Position numbers and translations under genes: made by a program. Below the pieces are notes generated by a model. The model worked only from the letters and a program-made list of their open reading frames with translations. It was not told the origin of the DNA and did not search any database. A stretch of 64,000 bases of DNA from Spirosoma profusum (GTDB lineage: Bacteria; Bacteroidota; Bacteroidia; Cytophagales; Spirosomataceae), in the NCBI RefSeq assembly GCF_014699005.1, contig NZ_JACWZY010000030.1:1-64000 (forward strand), written 5' to 3'. This document shows, in pieces, positions 27,887 through 37,697 of the stretch (its first letter is position 1; every line of letters begins with the position of its first letter).

Positions 27887-29302
27887 ATGCCATTGAAAAT
27901 GACTTGCACTACGAAGCACCTGAAAATCCTTATTTTTTTATTTATAGTACTGGTAACGGTTAAGGCTGCTGCTCAAACGAACGTATCATTTCCGCTACGT
28001 CTCAGCGACAACAAGCGATACCTGGTCGATAGCAACAACAAGCCGTTTCTCATTAAGGAATTTTCGGCCTGGGGACTGATTCAGGCACTTTCGGAAAACG
28101 ACGAAGCGGCCTTTCTGGATAGTCTTAAGCAAAAAGGGTTTAATACCGTACTTACGTCGGTGGTAAGTAATGCGCCTTCGCAAATGGGCGGGAATCCGCC
28201 GTATTGGCTGGGCGTATCACCGTTTAACGTAAAGTGGGATTTCTCGACGCCCAGCGAAACCTATTTTCAGCACGTTGACCGGTTTTTCAGCATGGCCGAA
28301 CAAAAAGGTTTTTTTGTGATGGCGCTACCGGTTTATCTCGGCTACCGAACCGACCCCTCGCAGGGCTGGTGGGATGAGATCAAAAGCTCGCCCAACGATA
28401 CGTTGAAAATGCGTAAGTATGGCGAGTTCATTGGCAAACGGTACAAAAACGCCCGGAATATCATGTGGGTTGCCGGTGGCGATAACAACGCCGACGGCGA
28501 TATGCTGGCTTATGAAATGAACTTGATCCGTGGGGTGAAATCGTTCGATACCAATCATTTATGGTCGGGCCACTTCGATATGAATCTCGGTGTTATCTGG
28601 TCGACTGATCACCCGGTTCTGGCAAAAATGATGGATATCGACGGGTTGTACGTCTGGAATGAAGCCATCATTATGGAACGGGGGCCGCAGTATAAAACAG
28701 AACTCGCTCAGTACAACAAGGGTAAAATGATTATCCAACTGGACCAGAGTTACGAACATGACAATCCGCATTACGCCGATAACGAAAATCACCAGTGGAT
28801 ACGTCGGAAAATGTACGATGGTTTACTGGATGGCTGTAAAGGAACGTCGTTCAGTTCGGGCGAAATTGATAATTACAATTACTCCTTCAAAAACTGGAAA
28901 CCTTTGATGAGCACTACGGGTATGAAACAGGTATCGTACTGTTTCAGCCTGTTCGATTCGCGGGCCTGGGAAAAACTGGTGCCCGACCAAACCAACGACG
29001 TCATTTTATCGGGCCGTGGTATGTTTGGTGAACTGGATTACGTCTGTGCAGCCAAAGCGTCTGATAACAGCAGTTACATCATGTATATTCCGAAAGGGAA
29101 TCGGACGATTTACCTGAACATGCAGCAAATGACTGGTAAACCGATGCGCATGCACTGGTTCAATCCGCGAACAGGAACTTCATTACGTATCGGTGTCGCT
29201 GAAACGAGGCCAAAATTCGGCGTTACTCCGCCATCTGAAGAGGACTGGGTTCTCGTATTTGATGATCACGAACTGAAGCTACCAACGCCAGGTAGCAAAT
29301 AG
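27887..29302 (+). CDS. secreted DUF4038/apiosidase-like glycoside hydrolase
   Basis: The 471-residue protein has a signal peptide (ILIFLFIVLVTVKAAAQ). A DUF4038 TIM-barrel domain (about 35-370) follows, with RYLVDSNNKPFLIKEFSAWG, the aspartate/asparagine block MWVAGGDNNADGD near 195, and YVWNEAIIMERGP. The C-terminal about 85 residues (MYIPKGNRTIYLNMQQMTG, MHWFNPRTGTSLRI) match the collagen-binding-like domain usually attached. GH140 members are apiosidases acting on rhamnogalacturonan II, but most relatives are uncharacterised. It is likely exported to the periplasm or surface. Confidence 0.8.
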   Translation: MPLKMTCTTKHLKILIFLFIVLVTVKAAAQTNVSFPLRLSDNKRYLVDSNNKPFLIKEFSAWGLIQALSENDEAAFLDSLKQKGFNTVLTSVVSNAPSQMGGNPPYWLGVSPFNVKWDFSTPSETYFQHVDRFFSMAEQKGFFVMALPVYLGYRTDPSQGWWDEIKSSPNDTLKMRKYGEFIGKRYKNARNIMWVAGGDNNADGDMLAYEMNLIRGVKSFDTNHLWSGHFDMNLGVIWSTDHPVLAKMMDIDGLYVWNEAIIMERGPQYKTELAQYNKGKMIIQLDQSYEHDNPHYADNENHQWIRRKMYDGLLDGCKGTSFSSGEIDNYNYSFKNWKPLMSTTGMKQVSYCFSLFDSRAWEKLVPDQTNDVILSGRGMFGELDYVCAAKASDNSSYIMYIPKGNRTIYLNMQQMTGKPMRMHWFNPRTGTSLRIGVAETRPKFGVTPPSEEDWVLVFDDHELKLPTPGSK

Positions 29303-29334
29303 TAGTCTGGCGGGGATGGTTACTATTTTTCGGA

Positions 29335-30390
29335 CTAAAAAAAGTCGAGTTGAGGCCAGAGTTCGCAATTTGACTGGAGCCAATCATACGTCAGTTCTGC
29401 CTGTTCCTTCCAGACCGTCCCTCCATTGGCACTACTGTACCACTCGCTGCGGGACAACGTACCACGTTCATAAAACGTAGCACGTAGAAACAGTCGCTGC
29501 CCCCCAGCCTGAAAAAGCTGTACGCTGCAATCTGTTTGATTGCTGGATAAGTTATTATAAATGAGTGAGTTTTCGAACGGACTGGAAAAGATAAGTGATT
29601 TCTGTCTGGTACGTATATTAATGCAATAAACGTATCGTCGGCCATCTTGAATTCCACTCAGTAGTCGTAGTGGAAGATGATCGGTGGGGGAATTTAACAG
29701 CCATTCTTCATCCGTTTTTGTTGGTAATTGAAATGGGTTTGTATCGAGCAAACTTTCCGATTGGCAGCTGGTCCAGTAGAAGCGATGTTCCTTAAAATCG
29801 TCGTAAAACTGAGTAAGTATCTGCTGTAGTTCAGGCACTTGGTCAAAAACTTGCTGAATTGCGCTATCGGCTTTTGTTCGTACAGACGTACCGTCGTAAC
29901 CTCTATCTTCCATGTTAAACGCATCGCTGTAGCGTTGGAGAGATTGCCTTAGAATTTCCAGCCAGCGGTTGGGATGACTGCCAACCCAGTCGACCCGTTT
30001 TGGTGGTTCCTCAAACAAAGGTAACGTATCAGGCCAAACCACTTCCTCTATTCCTTTCAGCCAGCTAATCAATTCTGGAGTAGCGCTAAAATTGTAACCA
30101 GCAAAATGTAGATTCAGATACGTTAGTGACTTTAATTGAGTGAATGAATCGGGCAACGTACTGAGCTGATTTTCTGATAAATCTAGATGAGTTAACAGCG
30201 TTAAATTTCTGATTGCGTGAGGTACATGACTAAGGTGGCCGTGCGAAAGATTCAGTTTTGTTAGCCAGCTCATCTGGCAGATTTGATCGAGAAACTCACC
30301 AGCGGAAACATAAGAAAAGTCCAGAACGGGTAAATGCTGTGCGTTTGTCTGTTCAAGAAGCTGAAGAATTTGTTTACGTTTACGCGGCAT
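29335..30390 (-). CDS. leucine-rich-repeat protein
   Basis: The 351-residue protein has three to four leucine-rich repeats in the first 110 residues: MSWLTKLNLSHGHLSHVP, LTHLDLSENQLSTLP and LTYLNLHFAGYNFS. The remaining 240 residues show no recognised domain. There is no signal peptide, so it is probably cytoplasmic. LRRs usually bind proteins. The next gene is divergent; the gap (30391-30573) is AT-rich with three ACGTA/TACGT words. Confidence 0.75.
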   Translation of the reverse strand: MPRKRKQILQLLEQTNAQHLPVLDFSYVSAGEFLDQICQMSWLTKLNLSHGHLSHVPHAIRNLTLLTHLDLSENQLSTLPDSFTQLKSLTYLNLHFAGYNFSATPELISWLKGIEEVVWPDTLPLFEEPPKRVDWVGSHPNRWLEILRQSLQRYSDAFNMEDRGYDGTSVRTKADSAIQQVFDQVPELQQILTQFYDDFKEHRFYWTSCQSESLLDTNPFQLPTKTDEEWLLNSPTDHLPLRLLSGIQDGRRYVYCINIRTRQKSLIFSSPFENSLIYNNLSSNQTDCSVQLFQAGGQRLFLRATFYERGTLSRSEWYSSANGGTVWKEQAELTYDWLQSNCELWPQLDFF

Positions 30391-30573
30391 TGGACTTGCG
30401 TGCTGAAATAAATATTTGGCAAAGTTATCTGGTCACTACTCATCGGACTAATTTTAGCAACTGCACTGATTGTACGGTTAATAGTTAACATAGAATTCAG
30501 AACGTAGTAAATTGTTTGACGTAGCGTAATTATAAAAAAATATGCTACGTTTATTGCTAACTTACTGTCATTT

Positions 30574-31380
30574 ATGTCAGAATGTACTTCGCGATTTAGT
30601 GAGAAGACTAAAACAATTTTCGAAGCAAAAGAACAGATATTTTGCCGAAGTAAACAGCTATTAAAGTTTAACTATAAATTAGATTCTCTTAGAGAATTTG
30701 ATTGGGGAATTATTGCTTATTTTCAAAAAGGGAATGAAACGTATCAGTTTTTTCTTTTTCTTGAACAATATAAAAACACGGCCCTTCTCGAAGAGAACCT
30801 AATCCATACAGTATTGATCACCGATGATTGTCGGCTAGATGATTATCTGGCAAAAAACAATATCAACTATGTAGCAGTAACATTATCACTTTTTCGAGAG
30901 TACGAGCTCATTTCTGCGTTTTATGGCGCCCAGAAAGCTCAGAGAAGTGGCGTCTATCTCATGAATCACATTGATGAAGGGCTCTTTATATTGGAGAAAA
31001 TACAGGCGAGTGACGTAGCAAAAAAAGCGTATTGTTTACATCCGATCATTCAAAGTGATGAAGCTTTACAGGTTATTTACACTTTACTGAAAGGGATTGA
31101 TACTCAGGTAATAATTGCGCTAACAGAATATCGTTCTGTAGCCAATGAATATTTGTCGAAACGAAAAATAAAATCGATTGATGAAATTAGGTTGTCGCCA
31201 CTAAAAGATGTAAATGATATGCTGATTGCTGATAAAATTCAGAATAAAAAAGACTTTGAATTGTATCACAAAAAAACGCATCCGAGATCAGCAGAACTAA
31301 CGGAATATTTTGACAACTGGCTACGTAGATTAGGTGTTGCTGAAGAATTTTATACTACTTGTGCAACGTATTGTCAATAA
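30574..31380 (+). CDS. conserved hypothetical protein, HD-like/DUF6817-type (tentative)
   Basis: The 268-residue soluble protein is markedly more AT-rich than its neighbours. The middle reads GVYLMNHIDEGLFILEKI, followed by AYCLHPIIQSDEAL. The end reads ALTEYRSVANEYL, SPLKDVNDMLIADKIQNKKD and THPRSAELTEYFDNWLRRLG. This pattern, from memory, resembles HD-like domains of DUF6817 proteins, but an intact HD motif is not evident. Function is unknown. Its base composition may reflect transfer from outside or relaxed selection. Confidence 0.6.
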   Translation: MSECTSRFSEKTKTIFEAKEQIFCRSKQLLKFNYKLDSLREFDWGIIAYFQKGNETYQFFLFLEQYKNTALLEENLIHTVLITDDCRLDDYLAKNNINYVAVTLSLFREYELISAFYGAQKAQRSGVYLMNHIDEGLFILEKIQASDVAKKAYCLHPIIQSDEALQVIYTLLKGIDTQVIIALTEYRSVANEYLSKRKIKSIDEIRLSPLKDVNDMLIADKIQNKKDFELYHKKTHPRSAELTEYFDNWLRRLGVAEEFYTTCATYCQ

Positions 31381-31581
31381 AATCTTCCTGTGAATTACGT
31401 TGATGAGACAAGTAAGGTGGTTTGAAAAGTTGCCAACGAACGTAGCAAAACTATTGATTTTAAGGACTGACAGCTCATCGTTGATGTTTTCCAACGTATC
31501 GACTTACTATGTTAGCTGCGATTTCGTTCCGGAAATCATAGGCATTTCGTATTTTGCCCTTTCTCCCATTTCATTTCACGT

Positions 31582-32490
31582 ATGACTACCGAAGAACCCG
31601 TTGTGATTGAGCGACAGCGCCCAGTGCTGGCGTGGGTGCTGTTGTGTTGCCTGGCCCTCGTTTGGGGAAGTTCATTTATTCTCATCAAACGTAGTCTGAA
31701 CGTTTTTCCCCCTGATCAGGTAGCTGGCGGACGACTGGTGTTTGCACTTCTCTTTTTTTCTCCTTTTTTATTGAAACAAGGCCAGCAATTGGATATTCGG
31801 GTTGCGGTTCGTCACCGCTGGGTAGCCTTGCTGGCGTCGGGTGTGATTGGGTTTGTGATTCCGGCGTTCATTTTTGCCGAAGCCGGGGCGCATCTGAACA
31901 GTTCGCTGGCGGGGGCGCTGAATTCGCTGAGTCCGCTGTTTACATTGGTTCTGGGTGGTCTTTTCTTTGGACAAACCCTAAGAATTCGGCAGGTAACAGG
32001 CATTTTACTCGGTCTGTCGGGATCGCTGTTGCTTGTATTTTTCAGTGCGACGGGTTCTTTTCAGATAAACATGTACGCGCTGATGGTCGTGCTGGCGACG
32101 CTTTGTTACGGCCTGAATACCAATCTGATAGGGCGTTACCTGAGCCATCTGCCCGCGCTGGTGTCAACGGCCTGGCTGTTTGCTTTTGCTGGTCCAATTG
32201 CGCTGCTTACACTCATGCCGACGGATTTTCTGAACCGCGTTCTTGATGTAAAAAATAGCTGGTCGATTGCGGCATTAGCTACGTTGGGTGTATTCGGATC
32301 GGGACTGATGTCTATTTTCTTTAACCGTGTGATGCAATTAGCGTCGCCCCTGTTTGCGGCTTCCGTTACGTATCTGATACCAATTGTGGCGTTGATGTGG
32401 GGTTTTCTGGATGGCGAAACCATCTACGCCGTTCAATTTGCGGGCATGGGAATTTGTCTGATGGGGGTTTGGCTGGTGAACAAATCGTAA
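31582..32490 (+). CDS. EamA/DMT-family transporter
   Basis: The 302-residue protein has ten hydrophobic helices in two EamA repeats of five. The first starts VLLCCLALVWGSSFILIKRS (17-36) and the second around residue 155. The family exports amino acids, nucleosides or other metabolites across the inner membrane; the substrate is not predictable. It ends 42 bases before the GH32 gene. Confidence 0.88.
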   Translation: MTTEEPVVIERQRPVLAWVLLCCLALVWGSSFILIKRSLNVFPPDQVAGGRLVFALLFFSPFLLKQGQQLDIRVAVRHRWVALLASGVIGFVIPAFIFAEAGAHLNSSLAGALNSLSPLFTLVLGGLFFGQTLRIRQVTGILLGLSGSLLLVFFSATGSFQINMYALMVVLATLCYGLNTNLIGRYLSHLPALVSTAWLFAFAGPIALLTLMPTDFLNRVLDVKNSWSIAALATLGVFGSGLMSIFFNRVMQLASPLFAASVTYLIPIVALMWGFLDGETIYAVQFAGMGICLMGVWLVNKS

Positions 32491-32532
32491 AGATTCGTGT
32501 ATTTTACGTCACCGATGATTGAATGACGTATC

Positions 32533-34050
32533 ATGAAAAGATTACTCTTAACGTTAACCCTGCTGACGGCTATTCTGTTGTATTCGTTTGGACAGACTGC
32601 CAGGTCGGATGCACATCGACCCCAGTTTCATTTTTCGCCGAATGCCCACTGGATGAACGATCCGAACGGGATGGTTTACTACAAAGGCACGTATCACTTA
32701 TTGTTTCAATATTTTCCTGGCGACACTAAATGGGGACCCATGCACTGGGGACACGCCACCAGCAAAGACATGGTACGTTGGCAGGAGCAGCCCATTGCGC
32801 TTTATCCCGATAGTCTTGGCTGGATTTTTTCGGGCAGCGCCGTAGTCGACGCCAATAATACCAGCGGTTTTGGCAAAAATGGACAGGTGCCTCTGGTGGC
32901 TATTTTTACGCACCATAATTCTAAACTGGAGAAGCTGAAATCCACTAAGTTTCAGTACCAAAGTATCGCGTATAGCCTTGACGAAGGAAAAACGTGGACA
33001 AAATACAAAGGCAATCCTGTGTTAGCCAATCCCGGTATCGTCGATTTTCGCGACCCGAAAGTTCGTTGGTTCGAGCCGCAGAAAAAGTGGATTATGACCC
33101 TGGCTACGAAAGACCGCGTTACGTTCTATTCGTCAGCCAACCTCAAAAACTGGAAGAAAGAAAGCGAATTTGGGCGTACTATTGGTGCGCACGGTGGCGT
33201 ATGGGAATGCCCTGATTTGTTCCCACTGACCCATAACGGTAAACAGTCGTGGGTGCTATTGGTGAGCATCAATCCGGGTGGGCCAAACGGGGGGTCGGCG
33301 ACGCAATATTTTGTGGGCGATTTCGACGGAAAACAGTTCAAACCGTACTCCACAAAAACGAAATGGATGGATTATGGAACCGATAATTACGCCGGTGTTA
33401 CGTTCGCCAATACGGGTAATCGGGTTGTGTTAATGGGCTGGATGAGCAATTGGCAGTACGCCCAGCAAGTGCCAACTGTTGTATGGCGCAGCGCCAACAC
33501 CGTACCCCGCGAACTCGGACTTACTGATGTTAAAGGTGATTTATTTCTAACGTCGATGCCTGTTAAGGAACTCAATACGCTGGACGAGAAACCCACTACG
33601 TTAACCAACCTGAACGTAACGGGTCAATACGATCTGACCGCCAAAATCGGCAGGAAGCACGATACGTTCAAACTCTCGTTATCCGCGCCCGTGAACGATT
33701 TTTCGCTAGTTCTAGCCAACGATCAGGGTAACGAACTGGTAATTGGCTACGACAAAAAAGATAATGCGTATTACATCGACCGGACCAGATCGGGCAAAAA
33801 GGATTTTGAGAAAGGTTTCGCCAAACGTATCACCGCTCCGCGCCTGTCGACCGATAAAACATTGTCTGTTACGTTGTTAGTCGACGTAGCGTCTATAGAG
33901 TTGTTTGCTGACAAAGGCTTGAACATCATGACAAGCATCTTTTTTCCGAATCAGAACCTGAACAAACAGTTTATTAAGTCGGCTACGGGAACTACCATTC
34001 CAACGTTGACTTATTCGGGTTTGCGTTCGTCGTTGACGAGTGGAAAATAA
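32533..34050 (+). CDS. secreted GH32 fructan/sucrose hydrolase
   Basis: The 505-residue protein has a signal peptide (MKRLLLTLTLLTAILLYSFG). The five-bladed GH32 propeller follows with all three acids: WMNDPNG (nucleophile D43), FRDPK (D174) and WECPDLF (acid/base E225). The C-terminal beta-sandwich is at about 350-495 (LSVTLLVDVASIELFADKG). It resembles levanases and exo-inulinases acting on beta-fructosides in the periplasm or outside the cell. No SusC/D pair is adjacent. Confidence 0.92.
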   Translation: MKRLLLTLTLLTAILLYSFGQTARSDAHRPQFHFSPNAHWMNDPNGMVYYKGTYHLLFQYFPGDTKWGPMHWGHATSKDMVRWQEQPIALYPDSLGWIFSGSAVVDANNTSGFGKNGQVPLVAIFTHHNSKLEKLKSTKFQYQSIAYSLDEGKTWTKYKGNPVLANPGIVDFRDPKVRWFEPQKKWIMTLATKDRVTFYSSANLKNWKKESEFGRTIGAHGGVWECPDLFPLTHNGKQSWVLLVSINPGGPNGGSATQYFVGDFDGKQFKPYSTKTKWMDYGTDNYAGVTFANTGNRVVLMGWMSNWQYAQQVPTVVWRSANTVPRELGLTDVKGDLFLTSMPVKELNTLDEKPTTLTNLNVTGQYDLTAKIGRKHDTFKLSLSAPVNDFSLVLANDQGNELVIGYDKKDNAYYIDRTRSGKKDFEKGFAKRITAPRLSTDKTLSVTLLVDVASIELFADKGLNIMTSIFFPNQNLNKQFIKSATGTTIPTLTYSGLRSSLTSGK

Positions 34051-34105
34051 GCGCGAAAATCGAAAGGAATTTGTAAACCGCATCCCGAAAATCCTAAATC
34101 TGAAT

Positions 34106-34603
34106 ATGTACACAACAACTTTAAACGACCAGCCACGTATCATTGATTTTACGCCAGACGGCCCTACGCTCAACGGTACGTTGTTCGATTGGGATTTGGT
34201 GAAACTTTCGGAACGTACCTTTCATATCCTTTACCAGCATCGTTCGTATTCGGTCGAAGTACTGGAACTGAACGTAGCGGAGAAAGCGGTTCGTTTGAAA
34301 ATAAACGGCCATTTGCACCAGATTCAAGTAAAAGACCGCTTTGATTTACTGCTCGAAAAGATGGGCATGAGTAATGCCGTCAGTACTCGAATCAACGACC
34401 TAAAAGCGCCGATGCCAGGCCTGATTGTGGGTATTAGTATTCAGGAAGGCGATACGGTCAGCAAAGGCGACAGCTTGTTGATTCTGGAAGCGATGAAAAT
34501 GGAGAACCTACTGAAATCGCCCGGCGACGGTACTATAAAAAGCATTCGAGTGGGCAAAGGCGACCGCGTCGAAAAAGGGCAGGTACTGGTAGAATTTGCC
34601 TGA
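34106..34603 (+). CDS. biotin carboxyl carrier-type protein
   Basis: I chose the ATG at 34106 (165 aa). An upstream in-frame start at 34040 would overlap the GH32 gene and add a non-conserved Arg/Lys-rich leader. The biotinyl domain is at about 95-165. Its acceptor motif EAMKMEN has K131 as the biotin site, and APMPGLIVGISIQEGD starts the fold. It would carry CO2 for an acetyl-CoA- or propionyl-CoA-type carboxylase. The carboxylase and carboxyltransferase subunits are not in this window. Confidence 0.85.
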   Translation: MYTTTLNDQPRIIDFTPDGPTLNGTLFDWDLVKLSERTFHILYQHRSYSVEVLELNVAEKAVRLKINGHLHQIQVKDRFDLLLEKMGMSNAVSTRINDLKAPMPGLIVGISIQEGDTVSKGDSLLILEAMKMENLLKSPGDGTIKSIRVGKGDRVEKGQVLVEFA

Positions 34604-34636
34604 CGAATGGTTTAGTAAGCAACTGCCCTCACTGCC

Positions 34637-35602
34637 ATGCATACACCCCTTTCCCGACGCCAGTTTCTGGAACAAACGGCGAAGACTGCCGCTGTGTTAC
34701 CATTGCTGTCTGCTACGTTCCCTACGCAATCAGATCCTGCCGACGTAGCAGTGCCTGATATTCACATTTTCTCGAAACATCTTCAGTTTCTGAATTATGC
34801 CGACATGGCCGATGCCGCAGCCAATATGGGTTTCGCCGGTGTTGATCTGACTGTGCGTCCGGGCGGACACGTAGTGCCCGAGCGGGTGGAAGATGATTTG
34901 CCGAAAGCTGTTGACGCGCTACGAAAAGTTAATCTTGCCCCTAATCTGATGACTACGGCGGTAGGTGATGCTACCAATCCTATCGATAATAAATTGCTGA
35001 AAACAGCCGCCAAACTGGGTTTTAAAACCTATCGAATGGTCTGGTATCAGTATGACCAGAAAACGCCAATTCCGGATTCGATACGTTCATTTGGGGGAAA
35101 AATACAGGCGCTTGCTGCTTTGAATAAAAATCTCCAGTTAACTGGCTGTTACCAGAATCACGCTGGTTTGTTAATAGGGTCGTCGGTTTGGGAAATCTGG
35201 GAACTTCTCAAAACAGCCGATTCCAGCTATATGGGCGTTCAGTACGACATTCGGCACGCCACAGTAGAAGGTGGTCAATCCTGGCCGAATGGACTTCGGC
35301 TGGTATTGCCGCAACTCAAAGCCATTACGCTTAAAGATTTTCATTGGGGAAAAGCGGCTGGTAACGCATCGGGCAAATGGGTGGTGCAGGACGTACCAAT
35401 GGGTCAGGGGATGATTGACTTTAAAACGTATTTCGCTACGTTGAAACAGCATAATATTCGTGTACCCATTACGTTGCACATCGAGTATCCGATGGGTGGA
35501 GCTGAACATGGCGCTGCCAAACTCTCTATTCCTCAGAATGAGCTGTTTGCCGCTATGAAACGCGATATGAATTTGATAAAAGAGCTTTGGAAAGCTGCCT
35601 GA
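34637..35602 (+). CDS. sugar phosphate isomerase/epimerase-like TIM-barrel protein, exported
   Basis: The 321-residue protein starts with a twin-arginine-like signal (SRRQFLEQTAKTAAVLPLLS). The rest is an AP-endonuclease-2/xylose-isomerase-like TIM barrel: FAGVDLTVRPGGHVVPE, VQYDIRHATVEGG, ITLKDFHWGK and ITLHIEYPMGG. The conserved His/Asp/Glu metal ligands are visible in these blocks. Such proteins act on sugar or inositol derivatives; the substrate is unknown. Tat export would mean a cofactor- or metal-loaded periplasmic enzyme. Confidence 0.8.
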   Translation: MHTPLSRRQFLEQTAKTAAVLPLLSATFPTQSDPADVAVPDIHIFSKHLQFLNYADMADAAANMGFAGVDLTVRPGGHVVPERVEDDLPKAVDALRKVNLAPNLMTTAVGDATNPIDNKLLKTAAKLGFKTYRMVWYQYDQKTPIPDSIRSFGGKIQALAALNKNLQLTGCYQNHAGLLIGSSVWEIWELLKTADSSYMGVQYDIRHATVEGGQSWPNGLRLVLPQLKAITLKDFHWGKAAGNASGKWVVQDVPMGQGMIDFKTYFATLKQHNIRVPITLHIEYPMGGAEHGAAKLSIPQNELFAAMKRDMNLIKELWKAA

Positions 35603-35696
35603 AATGAGCTAGAAACAGAACCACAGAGGTAATACTGACTTAACATACTTTATTGCTTTGCTATCGTTCGGCTTTCCTCCTTCCTCGGTTTTTCCC

Positions 35697-35704
35697 TATC
35701 TTTG
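35697..35704 (+). promoter_or_regulatory. -7 element of the pyrH promoter
   Basis: TATCTTTG matches TAnnTTTG and ends 18 bases before the ATG at 35723. No -33 TTTG at proper spacing was found. The predicted leader would be very short. Confidence 0.4.
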
Positions 35705-35722
35705 CCCGCAAAATTTCCCTTC

Positions 35723-36451
35723 ATGACATCACAGACAAAGTATAAACGTATCCTGCTCAAACTGAGTGGGGAGGCTCTTGCTGGGCCTAGTGGTTACAAT
35801 ATCGATCCGGCTGTGCTCGAGCAATACAGCAAGGAAATCAGACAGGTGGTGGATTTGGGGGTGCAGGTTGCCATCGTTATTGGCGGAGGAAATATCTTCC
35901 GCGGGGTTTCGGGCGAGCGGTCGGGTATCGACCGCGTGCAGGGTGATTACATGGGCATGCTCGCTACCGTTATCAACGCTATGGCTATTCAGAGTTCGCT
36001 CGAAAAGTACGGTATGTATACCCGCGTGATGTCGGCTATTAAAATGGAGCAGGTTTGTGAACCCTACGTCCGTCGGCGGGCGGTACGTCACCTCGAAAAA
36101 GATCGGGTCGTTATCTTCGGAGCCGGTACCGGTAATCCTTACTTCACAACCGATTCAACGGCAGCACTACGCGCCATCGAGATCGAAGCCGACGTAGTAC
36201 TGAAGGGAACCAAAGTCGATGGGGTATACACGGCCGATCCGATGAAAGACAAAACGGCCACCCGATACAAGACGATTACGTTCGAAGACGTTTATGAAAA
36301 GAAACTGAGCGTAATGGATTTGACTGCCTTTACGTTATGTCAGGAAAATAATCTGCCGATTATTGTTTTTAATATGAACAAACAGGGTAGCCTTTTGAAG
36401 TTGATTCAGGGCGATGACGATCAGGGGACGCTGATTACTAGTAAGTTATAG
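35723..36451 (+). CDS. pyrH: UMP kinase
   Basis: The 242-residue enzyme phosphorylates UMP to UDP, and is hexameric and cytoplasmic. I chose ATG 35723 over the in-frame TTG at 35702, because the TTG lies inside the promoter element. Conserved blocks are [42 protein letters not shown] and VDGVYTADP. The next gene is frr. The pyrH-frr pairing is conserved in many bacteria, where both follow tsf. Confidence 0.95.
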   Translation: MTSQTKYKRILLKLSGEALAGPSGYNIDPAVLEQYSKEIRQVVDLGVQVAIVIGGGNIFRGVSGERSGIDRVQGDYMGMLATVINAMAIQSSLEKYGMYTRVMSAIKMEQVCEPYVRRRAVRHLEKDRVVIFGAGTGNPYFTTDSTAALRAIEIEADVVLKGTKVDGVYTADPMKDKTATRYKTITFEDVYEKKLSVMDLTAFTLCQENNLPIIVFNMNKQGSLLKLIQGDDDQGTLITSKL

Positions 36452-36548
36452 AGCTTTAGCGTTGGCTGATGCCATCATAAAATTTACAACCCTACAACTT
36501 TATAGCTTTCCGACCCTATAACCATATAACTGTCTAACTTACCTCAAG

Positions 36549-37109
36549 ATGGAAGAAATCGAGTTATTTCTCGACGATGCAAAAGACACGATGGAAAAGG
36601 CGCTTAAGCATTTAGCCATCGAACTTACAAAAATTCGGGCCGGCCGGGCTAGTGCCACAATGCTCGACGGCATCCAGGTTGAATATTACGGGATGCTTTC
36701 ACCGCTGAACACGGTCGCTTCGGTGAATACACCTGACGCCCGCACCATAGCCATCAAGCCATTTGAGAAAAAGCTTATTGGTGAAGTTGAAAAAGCCATA
36801 CGTAACTCAAACCTTGGTCTTTCGCCGACTAACGATGGCGAACTTATTCGGCTGAATATTCCGCCCCTGACCGAAGAGCGTCGTCGCGATCTTGTTAAAA
36901 AAGTAAAACAGGAAGTAGAAACGGCCAAAGTCAACGTTCGGAATATCCGAAAAGATACCAACGACGATATTCGGAAACTGGTGAAAGATGGCGTATCGGA
37001 AGACGCCGTAAAAATGGGTGAAGAGCGCGTTCAAAAACTGACTGATGCCTTTATTGCCCGCATCGACGATACGTTCGCGGCAAAAGAAAAAGATATTCTG
37101 GCCGTATAA
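36549..37109 (+). CDS. frr: ribosome recycling factor
   Basis: The 186-residue protein splits post-termination ribosomes with EF-G. The family features are IRAGRASATMLDGIQVEYYG (30-49), the Arg-rich EERRRDLVKKVKQEVE and the C-terminal helix ending DTFAAKEKDILAV. Length is standard. The 97-base gap after pyrH contains the Bacteroidota-type low-complexity text cctacaactttatagc... ataaccatataactgtc. A terminator follows at 37129-37167. Confidence 0.96.
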   Translation: MEEIELFLDDAKDTMEKALKHLAIELTKIRAGRASATMLDGIQVEYYGMLSPLNTVASVNTPDARTIAIKPFEKKLIGEVEKAIRNSNLGLSPTNDGELIRLNIPPLTEERRRDLVKKVKQEVETAKVNVRNIRKDTNDDIRKLVKDGVSEDAVKMGEERVQKLTDAFIARIDDTFAAKEKDILAV

Positions 37110-37128
37110 ATTAGTCAGTTCAGATACA

Positions 37129-37167
37129 GAAAGCGGATATACCACTACGTATGTCCGCTTTCTTTTT
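37129..37167 (+). terminator. intrinsic terminator after frr
   Basis: Arms gaaagcggatat (37129-37140) and atgtccgctttc (37151-37162) pair at 11 of 12 positions plus a G-T wobble. Five T follow. Confidence 0.8.
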
Positions 37168-37251
37168 GATTAAAAATTAAACTACTACGTAGCTTTTGGA
37201 GCCGAATTGTTTTCAGTTGACTCAGCATTAAATTTCTGAGAGCTGCTGGCG

Positions 37252-37506
37252 TTACGTAGTTTGCCGGATCGCCGATTTTAGGTAATCGAGGGCGATTCTA
37301 CTGATAACTTCCTCATCTATTTCTACCACTCGCTCGCCCCGATGTTCATAGGGCAAAACCTGATTGGTCAGCGCATCATAAATGCCGTAAGGCAGCAAAT
37401 CGTATTCTTCGTAACCCCAGAATAAAAAATCGATGGCGTCGGCAGATTTATTAAATCCGACAGCATAACCGATTTCGTGCTGAGCAAAGACAACAATATA
37501 GCGCAT
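37252..37506 (-). CDS. small acidic hypothetical protein
   Basis: The 84-residue soluble protein (RYIVVFAQHEIGYAVGFNKS, IDFLFWGYEEYD, then a helix EIDEEVISRIALDYLKSAI) has a coherent amphipathic composition and no shadowing gene on the other strand. I do not recognise the family. It is convergent with frr and upstream of the EPS GT2 gene on the opposite strand. Confidence 0.55.
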   Translation of the reverse strand: MRYIVVFAQHEIGYAVGFNKSADAIDFLFWGYEEYDLLPYGIYDALTNQVLPYEHRGERVVEIDEEVISRIALDYLKSAIRQTT

Positions 37507-37697
37507 GTCATATATACGCAGATATTGAGCTTAGGGTTGCGTCGATAGGTGTGACTTGGTTGCTAAATCTGGGTCAAATAGAAAGACGCTTCTGGCAAAA
37601 TGACGCCATACAGCGCGCTGGAGGACTGATATTCACACGGTAAAGCTAAAATAAACCGGTCTGTTACGTCTGCTAAATTCCTGTTGCTCTCAATTTT

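Noticed and set aside
31400-31585. 61-codon open frame between the HD-like gene and the EamA gene
   Set aside because: No signal, domain or composition support, and it overlaps the EamA start; likely chance.
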